From Luidia sarsii (taxonomy: Eukaryota > Echinodermata > Asteroidea > Paxillosida > Luidiidae), in the NCBI GenBank assembly GCA_949987565.1, contig OX465120.1:126501-190500 (forward strand): a stretch of 64,000 nucleotides of DNA, read 5' to 3'. The position numbers and the translations under genes were made by a program. Below the pieces are notes generated by a model. The model did not search any database. It was not told the origin of the DNA and saw only the letters and a program-made list of their open reading frames with translations. This document shows positions 1-46,808 of the stretch, in pieces (positions within the stretch are counted from its first letter, which is position 1; every line of letters begins with the position of its first letter).

Positions 1-34604
<34,604 letters not shown>

Positions 34605-34683
34605 TCTCTGGGATCAAGGAAGGAGAACTTATCTTGAGCTCACACCAGTATCCCAAGATTGTATTTGGCAGTTATCTTGAAAC
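34605..34683 (-). other. Probable 5'UTR part of ABTB-like exon 1, behind a 3' splice site
   Basis: Reading the minus strand, TGTCTTTGCAG ends at 34684. The 79 nt from 34683 to the ATG at 34604 would then be untranslated exon. This implies at least one upstream noncoding exon. The acceptor is inferred from consensus only. Confidence 0.55.
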
Positions 34684-34745
34684 CTGCAAAGACACAAATA
34701 TAGAGAAGAGTTTAAACAATCTGATGTCAGGTTGTTGCAGAAGTA

Positions 34746-34892
34746 ATATACAAAAATGTTGCAAACTGCTTACTGACTAAAATTACCAAAATGCAAATCT
34801 CAAAATTTAGTAGGCCTGACGTTTTGATCCTAGCAGGACCTTTCTCAAAGGTCCTGCTAGGATCGAAATGTCAGGCCCACTACATTTTGATA
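34746..34892. mobile_element. Foldback repeat next to the ABTB-like exon-1 acceptor
   Basis: Full left arm, then inverted core. It ends about 60 bp from the 3' splice site at 34684, inside the proposed 5'UTR intron. Confidence 0.85.
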
Positions 34893-35689
34893 TACAAAGT
34901 AAATAAACAAGTAGATAAACATACAGATTTTACAAAAATGTCCAGACTTTGAAGTTTAAAGGACTAGGTGGGACTGACACATCAGGCCTCTAGGATTTGC
35001 ATTTTAGTCCTTCAAGTCAGCATTCAGTTTGTATCATCCACACCCTTAGTCTAATGAAGAGGTGACTTATACAAGTCTATGTCAAGAAGGAATTAGACCT
35101 GTACCTCAGTGAGCAAATCACAATGATGCACTCCAGTTACTGACAAAGAAGTTTGTGATGAATACTCCAACAAGGCCAGTACTTTATACCTTATCCAACT
35201 TCCAAGCAGGTGTAGGTAAACAGGATATCACTGTGATCAATCATTTCCCATCCACTATTCAGACATTACAGACCTCCAAACATCCCTGCGGCCAAATTCA
35301 CTTGGTTCCTTTATGGAAATGTATCCTCCTTAGTAACGCCCCAAACTTTCACGGTGGTTTCCAGACACTAACACGGATATCACGCTATGTGAACAACTTC
35401 CTCCCATCCAACCTTCTGATTCCTGAACTCTCCGCCAATGACTACCGTAACTCTGGTAATCACTAACTCTGACCTTCATCTCCAAGCTTTTGTTTTGGCG
35501 GAAAGTTGATTACTGGGTGGGTGGGTAACAAAGGTTTTCTTGGACATTGATCATTAGTGGCATTAGTACTAATGAGCTTTGATGAGAGGCATTATCTCTT
35601 GAGATTTTAGGCTGTTCATGGTGGAGAGGTAGACTGTAGCGAGTCAGGGGTTACAAGGGTGGTTTGCAATGACACATGTGAACAAATCT

Positions 35690-35805
35690 CCTTTTGTGAT
35701 GAAGGGCAGAACACACGGACTGTCCGAAACATTGAGTCACAGGCTCTTTTCAGAGCCATTCTCCTTCTCGAAAGAGATTACTTATAATTATGGTGTCCCG
35801 TACAA
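35690..35805 (-). repeat. Second dispersed repeat family, third copy
   Basis: On the minus strand GGTTTGTACGGGACACCATA is followed by CTTTCGAGAAGGAGAATGG and CTCTGAAAAGAGCC. It is more diverged than the other two copies. Confidence 0.55.
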
Positions 35806-35833
35806 ACCCTCAAATCTGATCCATCTGTATCTA

Positions 35834-36127
35834 GGCCTTTTCAGACGACGCTGAAAAAACTCGCAAGGGTTGAGAAAATGTATTATGCATGAGAAATCTA
35901 ACAAAAGTCCCATCGTGTGAAAGGTTACCAATGCGTGACAGACGTCCCTGGTGAACCCTTGAGAGATTTTGTCTGAGGTCTGTACCTCTGTCAAAGGAGG
36001 ATTTCACACGGGACCCTTGGCAATCGATCGTGTGAAGGGAGGAACTGTTTATTGTACAACGTCCCATGCTATACGCTAGATTCTCTCTGAAGCCTTGCAA
36101 GTTATTTCAGCATTGTCTGAAAAGGGC
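35834..36127. mobile_element. Inverted-repeat element, about 294 bp
   Basis: The ends GGCCTTTTCAGACGACGCTG and, inverted, GCCCTTTTCAGACAATGCTG extend as about 33-bp imperfect terminal repeats into CTCGCAAGG/CTTGCAAGG. No clear target duplication was found and the superfamily is not assigned. Confidence 0.65.
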
Positions 36128-37403
36128 TTTGGTGTAAGTGAGGTTCCACACCATGGAGGAATAAGCTTACACACAAAAGAAACATTCACATGGCGTCACC
36201 ACAACCAACCTTTGACTTGATATTTCTTCTGATATGTGGTCATTACACTTGTGGTGATGGTTATATGGTTGAAACCTTCAACCACCATATGCCTCAATAT
36301 AGACTCATCAGTACTTCTAATTTTACATGTGTCAACCTTGGCTGGATAGTTTATCAAGTTGGAACGTCTCATTTCAGTCTAGTCAACTGTCTCAGACTAC
36401 AGACATATAAATCTGACAAACTTCCTGGACGTTGTTTTTTCCTTTTCTCAAGTTTCCAATCCTGATCGACATAACCACACCTACGTAAAGCCCTCCTGAT
36501 ACCTCTAAACCACCTCCGTGCCTCTACCATGCAAGGCCCTGGTAGTCCAAGCCTTCTTCAATCTATGCTTCAATCGAACTACGTCATTGGACAATCGAGG
36601 TCAGTATAGCCACACACAGTGTAAAGCTTCACGTGTCAACATTCTGAAAAAGCACCTCTCAATAAAGGCTGAATTTTGCTACTTCCATCTGAATAGAGGT
36701 GCCAGTCAAGAAGTTTTCCTTTTTCCTCCAGCCACAATCAGGTCAACCAATCACTTTTCATTCTGGCTGAGGAGTCTAGGTCTGAATGTTGGCCTGGAGG
36801 CCGTAAAGGCCTCAGGAATGAATTGGCTTATTGCATTGATCAATCCCTGTGGAGAGGTTGGGATAATTTAAGGGGGATTTAGGAGTTGGGGGTTTAAATA
36901 CCAGCTGGGATTAGCGAGGAGGCCTTTGAGAAGATTCAATGAACAAGAAGGAATCGTGCAAAGAATTTATATACAATGCTGACGGCAGTAACTAAAGAGT
37001 CCGCACCTAACCCAACCGGATGATAGAATTCAATGGCCATGAAAATCCATCAAATGGGGAAAATGATTGGGCTCAAAAATCTAAAATCTTTCATTGGATA
37101 TGAATATCTTCTAGATCCTCAGAATGATGGGAACATTTCTACATTTAAATGATACAATTATGACCACTGCTTCCAAGAAACTGTAACTGTAAGTTACATC
37201 TGAGAATGTAACTCTAGATGCTTTAATACTTTTGAAGAAAAGAAAAAAGATTAAGAAATGAAAATACAAATACTAGAGACTGTAGAGTACCAAAAAACTT
37301 ACTGACCAAACTGCAAATATCAAAAAATTATTAACATATTTTGGAATCAGGATTCTCAGGGATGCAAAACTAATGGCAACTATTTTGTGATAAGAAAAAG
37401 TGA

Positions 37404-37673
37404 TGCAAGTTTGTTGTCCGTGTCATTTTGCCTGAGTTTGAGCATGGAGTTATGGATGCTAGTCACACAAAATTGATGAAGAGTGATACTGGGGAAGACT
37501 TGATTGACATTGCAGATTTGTTAACACCCCCTCCCAAGAATAGAATCACATTGAAAAAAAAAACCCACAAGATCCTGGAAACAGTAGATGATCATGAAAC
37601 ATTCTTGCAAAAGCAACATACAATGTATGCACGTTACAAATTTGACTTAACTGGACCAGAAAATCATGAATAA
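37404..37673 (+). other. Unrecognised 89-codon open stretch
   Basis: An open frame from after a stop at 37401 to a TAA at 37673 has protein-like composition (DTGEDLIDIADLLTPPPKNR, then Lys/His/Glu-rich). It has no good ATG context and no family was recognised. It may be a fossil of a transposon or a chance frame in the proposed 5'UTR intron. Confidence 0.2.
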
Positions 37674-38034
37674 GAGAGATAAACAATACTCAAATTCAAT
37701 GAAAATATATCAACAAATGAAAAGAAATCAAAACCGTGCTACAACAATTTCAAATGAAATGGAATCAAGCTGTGACCTCGCACTAATTATCCAAAAAGAT
37801 ATCCGAATTTTTATCCAACAACTAATTGGAATCGCTATCCAGTATTTTAATGGATAAGATAAGAGAATCGTAAATGGGGAAACTCTGGATGCACCTGTTG
37901 CCCCAACGGCTACCGTCTGTCTGCGCATCAGCCCCCACGCCAACCGCAGACATTCTCGTTACATTACGAGCACAGAGTGGGCGTTACTTGACAACAAACT
38001 ACCATGCCCAGGCAAATAGTCACCGTCAACTCAC

Positions 38035-38383
38035 CCAGGTGAATGTGCAATGGACGAACATGACAGAGAATTCCGACATGATGTTTGATGACATCAGTAG
38101 ATCCACAGTTTATCAGAGTACATCAGTAAACCATGGATAATCATTCTTGAAGAACGTAAGAATTTGAGCATCATCTCTCAGCTTCAGACATCGGTGAAGT
38201 TCCTCTCCATACTCGCTGCACACTAACTCCCACATCACCACGCACACACACGAACGGAACAGTGCTTCCTATACGCTACACGCAGCACGCGTATGGTCAC
38301 CGATCTCTTGCATACTATTATAACCCACCAATCAGATTGCGCTCTGAGATATTTGCATATAATGCCAAATGAAGCCGTCCAAT
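38035..38383 (-). promoter_or_regulatory. Candidate promoter and 5'UTR exon of the ABTB-like gene
   Basis: Read on the minus strand there are two inverted CCAAT boxes (ATTGG; plus-strand 38379-38383 and 38328-38332). Between them is a perfect ATGCAAAT octamer (38351-38358), followed by a TATA-like TTATAATA (38316-38323). Transcription would start near 38,290. A good donor, CCTGG|GTGAGT, lies at 38035/38034 and could splice to the acceptor at 34684. The stretch is richer in CpG than its surroundings. There is no transcript evidence, and the motifs could serve another transcript. Confidence 0.4.
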
Positions 38384-40548
38384 CAGGAACTTTTGCTATC
38401 TTTGGGGTGATTTGACCCAAATAATTACATTTCTCTGCTTCCTATAACTCCATGAAGTATGAATTCCCAAAAGAAAAATATAAAAACGCTGTGAAAGACA
38501 CCAGTGATCTCAAAGCAGACCCTGCAAATATGTATCAGTAGAGGGCGCTATACAATACTCTTTTAATGTGAAGCGGTGTGACAAAAATAATATCAATTCA
38601 CCACATCAAAATTATTTTACAAATGATAATGCCTCTTGATAAATGAAGACCTATTTTTTTAATATATTCAGGTTCAAAGGGTTAAAAGGCCTGGCGGATT
38701 AATATTTGAAGGACATTCCCTGCCTCTGACAAAGGGTCCTGTGCGATAGAATCGTGGACTCTTTTCAAGGAGTAAAATTTACGCTGTCGGTCGTTTGAAC
38801 TGAGTTCGTATGCAGTTTATTTGTAGGGACGAACAATTCATGATCTCACGGCGATGAACAGGAAATTAATTTCAAATCTCAAAATTAGGATTGCCCGACG
38901 TTTCGATCCTAGCAGGACCTTTCTTAATGGCAGAACGTCAGTAAGTAGTTTGCAACATTTTTGCATATCATTTTAAATTTTCACAAAGTAAGAAGCCCCA
39001 TTGCCTGTCTACCATACGATTATTCATTCAGTGCATTCAACTCTGTGTAACAGAAGAAATTCAGATCCACTTTTTAACCATATTATTTCCTCCCCATTTT
39101 CTCCTGCAAGTCACGAGTCACTCGATGCAATGGACATCTTGGCTTTGTTATTATAACACTCTGCTATTCTATGCCTCAGGTTTCCTTGACTAGCTCCTCC
39201 CTAAGATGGTCGGAGTTACCCCTCTTCGTCACTCACACCAGGACAGAAGGTAAACATCCTAGACACGATCTGCTCAGAATAATCAATGCACATGCATTTT
39301 CCCCAACAAGACTGAACTGATTTCATGCTGGAATGTTCTTTATCTGCTTAAAAAAAAAGGAAGTTTGAGGTGTTTTGTTAGATAATGTATCTGCATTTCT
39401 GAAGATAGATAATCTTATCTTTGGAAACTTTGAGTTTGCCTCCGGGTTGCTGATAAACCTAAGAATTCCTGCCGAGAAGGAAATGTTCCTTCTCATCAGC
39501 AGGAACTTCCGTCATGTTTTGTCGTGTCGTCAGCATTTCAGAAAGCTCCTGTTTGGATCGAAACGTCAGGCCCCTCCCTGATTAAGCATGCAGTCAAATA
39601 TTGATCAACTGTATACTATTTCTGCCTTTGGGAAAGGTCCTCTCTTTTAGGTAGTTTCTCCTATAAACTAATTTGATACGGCTATATAAGCGTTTTGATC
39701 AAAGGAGAAAAAGGCAAATTCGGTCTTCAAGAAAAGGTCCAGCTACGGTCAAAGGGGCTCTCTGAATGCAAATAATGTCCAACAAGTCTTGAATCAAGAC
39801 GGAGAGAAATCACAAGTTGGTTTGAAACCCTTCTCCAATCATAGGGACGGTTCCTTGGGCGACTTAAGTAGCCTCAATACTAAGCAAAGGAGGTCAATGC
39901 GTCCTGTTACCTTTTGTTTAATTCATCAGTCCTCTCGTTCTTGTTTTCCTACATCTCCACAAACCTGTCACAGCCCGTACACCTGTTTATATCGATGACT
40001 ACCTTGAGGGAACATACTCCCCAACCAGACCCACGCTGAATCTTTCACGATCCGCCCACAACCTCCTTCCTTCCATCACCACTCGACCATCGCGGACATC
40101 ATCCCACTTTTTAAAAACCCGATGACGTGTCTCAGCCTCTCTACGCCAAGCGTAGCCGGACAGTCACGGTTCATTAACCCCTACCCTTTCTCAAGTCGCG
40201 GGAGTTTTGTTGTCCAAACAGAGGCAAAGAGGAATAGCCTCGCAGTCTCTCCCTTCTCGGAGAGAATTTGCAATTCAACGACCCGCCTCTGTTTTGCCTG
40301 GCTTGATTTCGTCGGCGTAGCACTGACATGGTTTGTGGACTTAACGTTGGCTCTCGGGGAAGAGATAAGGACAGCTAGGAATGGATTTCCTCCGATGAGA
40401 AATTGCATATTCATTATTTTGCTTGCTTGATGAGTTGGTGAGAATAATATGTGTAAGAAGGAGTTCATTTCCATCTATATAAAAGACTATAAATAATTAT
40501 AACGAAAGAACAATTTACAAGAGGGGTAATAATTCATTATTTTTTTAG

Positions 40549-40743
40549 ATTCTCAAAATTTAGTGGGCCTGACGTTTCGATCCTAGCAGGGCCTTTCTCA
40601 AAGGCAGAGTGACAAGGACAAAACAGCCCCTGCCTAGAAAGGTCCTGCTAGGATCGAAACGCCAGGCCCACTCAATTTTGAGATTTGCATTTTGGTAATT
40701 CTATTTCTAGTCAGTAAGCAGCTTTCAACATTTTCGTATGTCA
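40549..40743. mobile_element. Foldback repeat, two arms with a 30-40-bp loop
   Basis: TCTCAAAATTTAGTGGGCC and core, spacer with AGAGTGACAAGGACAAAAC, then inverted core and right arm with AGATTTGCATTTTGG, AGTCAGTAAGCAG and CAACATTTT. A solo forward core follows at 40833-40890. Confidence 0.87.
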
Positions 40744-42339
40744 CTTTAAGTCATTTTCAGAATCGTGAGATTAAACATGTAATTCTTTTCCCAAACCTTG
40801 ATTCCAGTCGTGTTCTTTCCCTCAATTCAAATCACAAAAGTTGAGGGCCTGACGTTTCGATCCTAGCAGGACCTTTCTCAAAGGCAAAGCACTACCTCAA
40901 TTCAACTTTATTTTGTCTGTTATGGGCCATGCCTTGCTCCGGTTAAGGTGACTTCGTAACAATCTCTAGACATTCATAAACATTCAAATTCAGATTCGCC
41001 AATCAGTCTGCAGAGAAGACATTGACTGTAGCCAAAATAAAACCAGAAAGGAATACAATAATGTTGCCATGGTAATGGAAATGGTGGTTGGAGGATGTTT
41101 TGTAGAATCGCATACGGACGTGACGTGAGAGTGACGAGCGATCAGTGAACCCCAGCACGCGGAAATAGCTGGAGACGAGGGGAGCATCGGATGTAGAGAA
41201 CATCCGGGACATGTGTCTGCTCCATCGATTTGGCGGGAAATATCTCGCGCCATTTTTGGAGCACGGAGATGATTGAGGCGGCTTGGGTTTCGTTCTACCC
41301 TCACGTCCACTAAGCAGGTGCAGCCATAGTGGCGACTAATGTCACAAGTCCTGGATTACTTGGGTGCTTGGAGTACCCTGATTGCTTGTATGATTGCTTG
41401 CATACATAGCTGCTTGCTATAAGAACGATTTCCGTCTGTACTCGCTTTGCTTGTTTATTTGCATGTTCACTTGGATACCTAGCTACTTGCTTGCCTACCA
41501 TATGCAGAGAAAAATGTTTCTTTATATTTTCCACTTGTTTGTTGACTTGTCAGTTTAATTGTATCGCTTGCCTTCTTATGTGTTTGCTTGCTAGATGTAT
41601 CTCAACACGCGTTGACTTTGTTTACTTGCCTGCTTGCATAACCGACACGAGCGTAGAAGCGTTACCACGGTAACAATTGTATGTCTAATTTTATGGTATT
41701 CACAATTTCCTCGCGGTATCAACTTTCCCCCTTTCTATCGAACACAAATACGAAGTGATAGTATTCTCCTCTCATCCTGCTCACAGTGAAATAGTAGACA
41801 ACCGGGGGGGGGGTACATGTATACAAGCCGGACGTCTCTTTATACACCTGCTGATTTCTCAGTCCTAAAATATGCACCTGTTTTCCCTGGCACTGATTCA
41901 TCTTTCAAATGCATTGCTTGTCTATCACTTGATATCTTGTTGATCCAACTCTCGCCTTATCCCAACAATCTCCAATACCCCAAGCTTGACTGAGACATTA
42001 TAAGGCACCCAAATGAATACACTTTTTTACAGCCAGATTGATAGAATTCAGGGTTCACCTGATTTCTGAGTCGGTCTGTAGAATGAGGGATTGGTCAAGT
42101 TTCCACCGGGGGACACGGGCTACATTAGCGAGCAGCTTCACCGCTATGGATTGTCAGAAACGACCTCTTGACAGTTCAGCGCGGCTGAAACAAAGTAACC
42201 CGATCCTGTCTATATCCGAGGGGGAGAGTTCCTCGTGAATAATTTCAGATTCACACTTCATCTCAGCGAAGACTAGCAATCCTAGAGCAACCTCCATTTG
42301 TCTTGAAAATATTAAAGGGGCATTGCCTATCTCGCTCTG

Positions 42340-42440
42340 CCTTTAAGAAAGGTCCTGCTAGGATCGAAACGTCAGGCCCTCCTTTTCGATATTTGCATTT
42401 CAGTCATTTAGTCTTTTAGCACTTGACGACATTTTTGCAT
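42340..42440. mobile_element. Foldback repeat, right half
   Basis: Inverted core AGAAAGGTCCTGCTAGGATC, then CAGGCCCTCC and a decayed right arm ending at a CATTTTTGCATA-like sequence. Confidence 0.8.
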
Positions 42441-42838
42441 AGGGGCCTATGTCATAAAACAAATTATCCTACCGCTAGAAATCCTGAAATGGCTTATACC
42501 CGTATGTTCCTCAATTCTTTCTAATTTGAAAGCATGGATGTAGACAAGCAGTGACACCATACAGCAGGAGATCTTGCAGCGCGAAGAATAGATGCGAAGG
42601 AACAAGAAAGTGGACGTTTCAATCTTTATGTCTCAATCATCGTCAGAAGCCATCTTTGTCTCCACACCAGTCATTACGACGATCCCTCATGGTCAGAATT
42701 CTTCACTCGCATCCTAAAATTTTATTCATTTACACAAAAATGACAGATAGGATTCATATCGAAAGGAGGACGCACAAGACAAAAAGATGCTCCACCCACA
42801 TTATACAGGAGTCACACAACTGCACCTTGTTCCCTTAA

Positions 42839-43184
42839 AGCCCCTACACAACATTGGTCGAGGTCAAAGAAAAGCATACATGCGTTGTCTGATCCAATAT
42901 ATGTATGAAATAGCACACCTGTGAACATTTCAGCTCAATCCGCCAACCGAGTCTCGAGAAAATCGTGAAAACCGCTCCATTCAACGCCGTACTGTTCCGA
43001 AAAATAGTTTAGATCTCGGTGATACGTAATCTATTTCTTTTACCCTTTTCTCCCAAAATACAATATTTTAGGCAGAAATGTTTAAGTGAGAGGTTTCTAC
43101 TATAACCATCTTCAAACTGTATAAGTTTCATGTAAATCTGTGAACATTTCTGTTTTTCGATCTTACCAATGTTGTGTAGGGGCT
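42839..43184. mobile_element. MITE with TTAA (or TA) flanks, 346 bp
   Basis: Perfect 19-bp inverted ends AGCCCCTACACAACATTGG are flanked by TTAA on both sides (42835-42838, 43185-43188). TTAA suggests piggyBac-type insertion. Since the ends continue the palindrome, a TA target (mariner type) fits as well. It has no coding capacity. Confidence 0.82.
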
Positions 43185-44167
43185 TTAAGATTTTACCCTT
43201 TCCTCCACTTCTCCTTTGCGGTCGCATTTTACAAATGCGCCTCCTCTACCCTCGGTCTTTCCTTCACATATCCGATCAGCGCCTTCGTCTGAGTTGTGCT
43301 TCCCATGAGGTCCGTCAGCAATGCACATGACCACTGGGACCTGAGGCTCCACACCAAACAGCAAAGTAGAGTCGCCGTTGAAAGCCTCCGCTGTAGGGTA
43401 TGAAGGTGTCCGAATCGCGTGGGGTAAAAAAGACTGACGAACGCAACTACAAAAACCACGACCACTCTCACTGAAAAATCTGAAAAACAAGTCACACAGC
43501 GGTAACCATGGAAACGCTTTGTGGGGCATTTACCCCTGGAGAGGCGTTGCCATGCCAACTGGTTAAATCAAAACCTCGTCAGCCAGTTATTGGTATGTCT
43601 AAAACGCTGGAGCTGGTACCGGAAACATTTTGTAAAAATAATACGAGGAAGGGAGTGAAGATAATTTATGGAAAACACATCAAGATTCTTGACACCTCAA
43701 ATTGAGATTGATTGCAGCGATAGTAGAAGGTTTTGTTTAGATCCTGTGATTCTTCAAAGATCACAAATGAATTTCTAATCAGTTTCATATCAAGGACCTA
43801 GCGCCTAGCCTGGGCATCGATCCTCCAATCTCATAAATCTTGCCATCCATCGCGAATCCTCTCTCGTCCAGGTCTTAAACTGGGCCAAAATAATGGAGCG
43901 CCCCAAGCTACAAGGTGACACTTCTGGCTTCGCGTTTCATTTCATCTCTTCTCCTCAGTCTCGGTCACAAGTCAATCACGGATATTAGAGGAAGGGGTGA
44001 CGGCTGTTTTTAGGCTGAAGCCAAAGTGGTTTTATGGTCCACGCTGATATATGATAGCCACCTCGTCTAGGATGTAATATCGTGCTCCATTTGATTTGAT
44101 GTGCGAACATTAATCATCAAAATGTAAAGGCTTACAATGATCTAGAATATTGCACACTGCGCGATGA

Positions 44168-44395
44168 CTTAAAATGTCGAGGGCCTGGCGTTTGGATCCT
44201 AGCAGGACCTTCAACTTCCCAGCCCTTGAGTAGGATCAAGCCTTACATAGAAACACCATCAGGTCATCTACATTGATGAGTTTAAAAACCAGTTACGTTG
44301 CAGAGAAAGGTCCTGCTAGGATCGAAACGCAAGGCCCACTAAATTTTGAAATTTGCATTTGGGTAAATTTAGTCGGTGCAGTTTGCAATATTTGT
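44168..44395. mobile_element. Foldback repeat with a long spacer
   Basis: A forward core (GGCGTTTGGATCCTAGCAGG) and an inverted core (GGTCCTGCTAGGATCGAAAC) are separated by about 95 bp of other sequence. The right arm follows, with GAAATTTGCATTTGG. Confidence 0.8.
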
Positions 44396-45477
44396 AAAGG
44401 CTATTATCCATGGCTCAAGCATGATCACTTTGAATGATTAAGTCGAATTTGAACCCTCATCTTCAAAGTTCTAATTATTGGTCAAACTCTAGCGCAGTTT
44501 GTATTTGAAACAGCTTTGTATAATATTTGATCAACATTATTACAGCGAACAGGTGCAGCATATGAAACATTATTACGGCATTGGTATATTGTAACTATAA
44601 TCCTAGGCCTACTGAATTATTTACAGGCTACGTGAGTGAACCTAGCACAAAGCATTGCAGGGATATATAGACATTATCTGCTGATCCATGGGCTCTCTTT
44701 CTTTTCTTGAAGATGCGTGGCTCGGATTTCCTCTATTCTTTTTGTAGAATGACTCAGACAGCGAACACAATTCAGAATACTTGTTAGAAAATTGTCACTT
44801 CCTCAATTGAAACAGATTTGTGGATTCAGTCAGCGGCTAAAGACGATTTAAACGAAATCTTACGACCAAGAAATGACCGGATAATTCGAGTCGTTTGTCA
44901 ACGGTGATTTAGGAAATCCCGGGGACGGGAAGGGACTCTTTTTTAATCCGACATTCTCCTCCTGGTTGACAGGGCAGAGGATATCGGGTTTCATTTTGTC
45001 CAGTCGAGTACCGACAATGGAGAAAGAAGAGAAGTTAAGCTTGGCCGCAAGGCATCTTAGAATAGGGAAATGGGTCCGGTGGTCAAGGGGGCAAGGAGAG
45101 GGGAGTTACTTCACTCGGCCACACCCACAAACCATCGCTTCTACTGTATAGAGTTCCTTCATTGGAGAATCTATCCTTGAACAGAATGAATTGAGGGAGA
45201 GTGGAGTAGCGACAGAACGGGAGCAGGTGGTTCCATTAATTATAAATGGCTAAAGCAACCCAGGCTCCATTCTTATACCAGAGATTTTTTTTAATTTAAA
45301 TAATTCCTTTCCCAGACTTCCTTAAAGACCAACTGAAGACAAATATTTGTGTGTGATATTCTTTGTCGTATATGCATCTTTCATGATGCAATCACTGTAA
45401 CTTAGCTTTTATGTTGAATTCAAATCTGAGAAAAACTGACTTCAACAATTTTTGAAAATGCCAAGGATCTTTGATTG

Positions 45478-45570
45478 GACCAGAACTTAAACCTGAGACC
45501 TCTGGAGGTCTAACAACATGAACTGTCCAGCCCTAAGATGGCGACCTTCCCAAATAGTCATCTAGTTCTG
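45478..45570 (-). mobile_element. tRNA-derived SINE, decayed
   Basis: On the minus strand the leader (GACTATTTGGGAAGGTCGCC), an A-box-like GGCTGGACAGTTCATG and a B-box-like GGTTTAAGTTC occur in the order expected for a tRNA head. Confidence 0.65.
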
Positions 45571-46417
45571 AAATCTGAACAAGGTAAACGAACAACTCCT
45601 ACGGGGTTCTAAAGCAGTGCCTTTCTGGACGAAGGAGCTGGTTTATTTTAGGGAGGTCCTGCCAGGAACAAAACATTATTTGATTGATCTGCAAGGATTA
45701 AAGGACCTAACCTTTAGCTTCATGGAGGTCCTTGCACTAAAACGACCTTGCTCGGGTCGAAACGTCAGACCCTCGATGTGTTGTAGATTTGAAAATTGGT
45801 TGGTTTAGTCAATAAGCAGGTTGGATTTTTAGTATTACTATGTGCCTTGAAATGAGGCTAATATCGACAGAACGTTCCTCGTGCGAGGAATTAAGGCCGT
45901 ACGATGTAACTATGAAACGAGTTGAAATCTATCGCCTGTAGCCTAGCCATTTGTGAGATGTTGAAAGGTGCGGTATTGAATGAGTCTTACAGTAAGCCAC
46001 ATAGAAAGACCGTGACGAGAGGTGAAAATTGGCTGCTCCCAGCTCGACTTGTAAACCCACAACGAGTCTCATCTAAGCCCAAATCCCCATGGAAACACCA
46101 GGGAGACCAAGGCAGTCATAGAAACCCGAATTTCGCTTCCAGGGAAGGTTTTGATGGATGTGGCGCGCTGTCACTTCTGCATGGCCGACGGGCGGACAAC
46201 GCTGTGAAAGGATCGTCACGACGCGCGCAGACACAAAACATGTATGGAGCGCCTCAGGGGCAATAATTAGGAAAATGTACATTGTCATGATCCGTGTGTG
46301 TGATTTGACATCATCTGGGCTGTACAAAACAGTCATCATAAGAGCTTCTAGTGAAAGGCTCGCCAAAATTACTCACACATCGCTGCTATTGATCACAGAA
46401 ATCCTGGATTAAATATA

Positions 46418-46808
46418 AAAAAAACTGTTGCAAATTGCTCACTGACTAAAATGACCTGCAATACATAAATCTTAAAAGTTAGAGGGCCTGACGTTTCGAT
46501 CCTAGCAGGACCTTTCTCAAAGATAAAAAAACTGTTGCAAACTGCTCACTGACTAAAATGACCTGCAATACATAAATCTTAAAAGTTAGAGGGCCTGACG
46601 TTTCGATCCTAGCAGGACCTTTCTCAAAGATAAAAAAAAACTGTTGCAAACTGCTCACTGACTAAAATGACCTGCAATACATGAATCTTAAAAGTTAGAG
46701 GGCCTGACGTTTCGATCCTAGCAGGAACTTTCTCGAAGGCAGAGAGAAAGGTCCTGCCTTTGAGACAGGTCCTACTAGGATCGAAACGTCAGGCCTTCTA
46801 ACTTTTCA
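46418..46808. repeat. Three tandem half-elements plus one inverted core of the foldback repeat
   Basis: Units of about 108 bp begin with ACTGTTGCAAA at 46424, 46531 and 46640. Each contains GACTAAAATGACCTGCAATA and the GACGTTTCGATCC core. The last unit faces an inverted core ending at about 46808. Confidence 0.92.
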
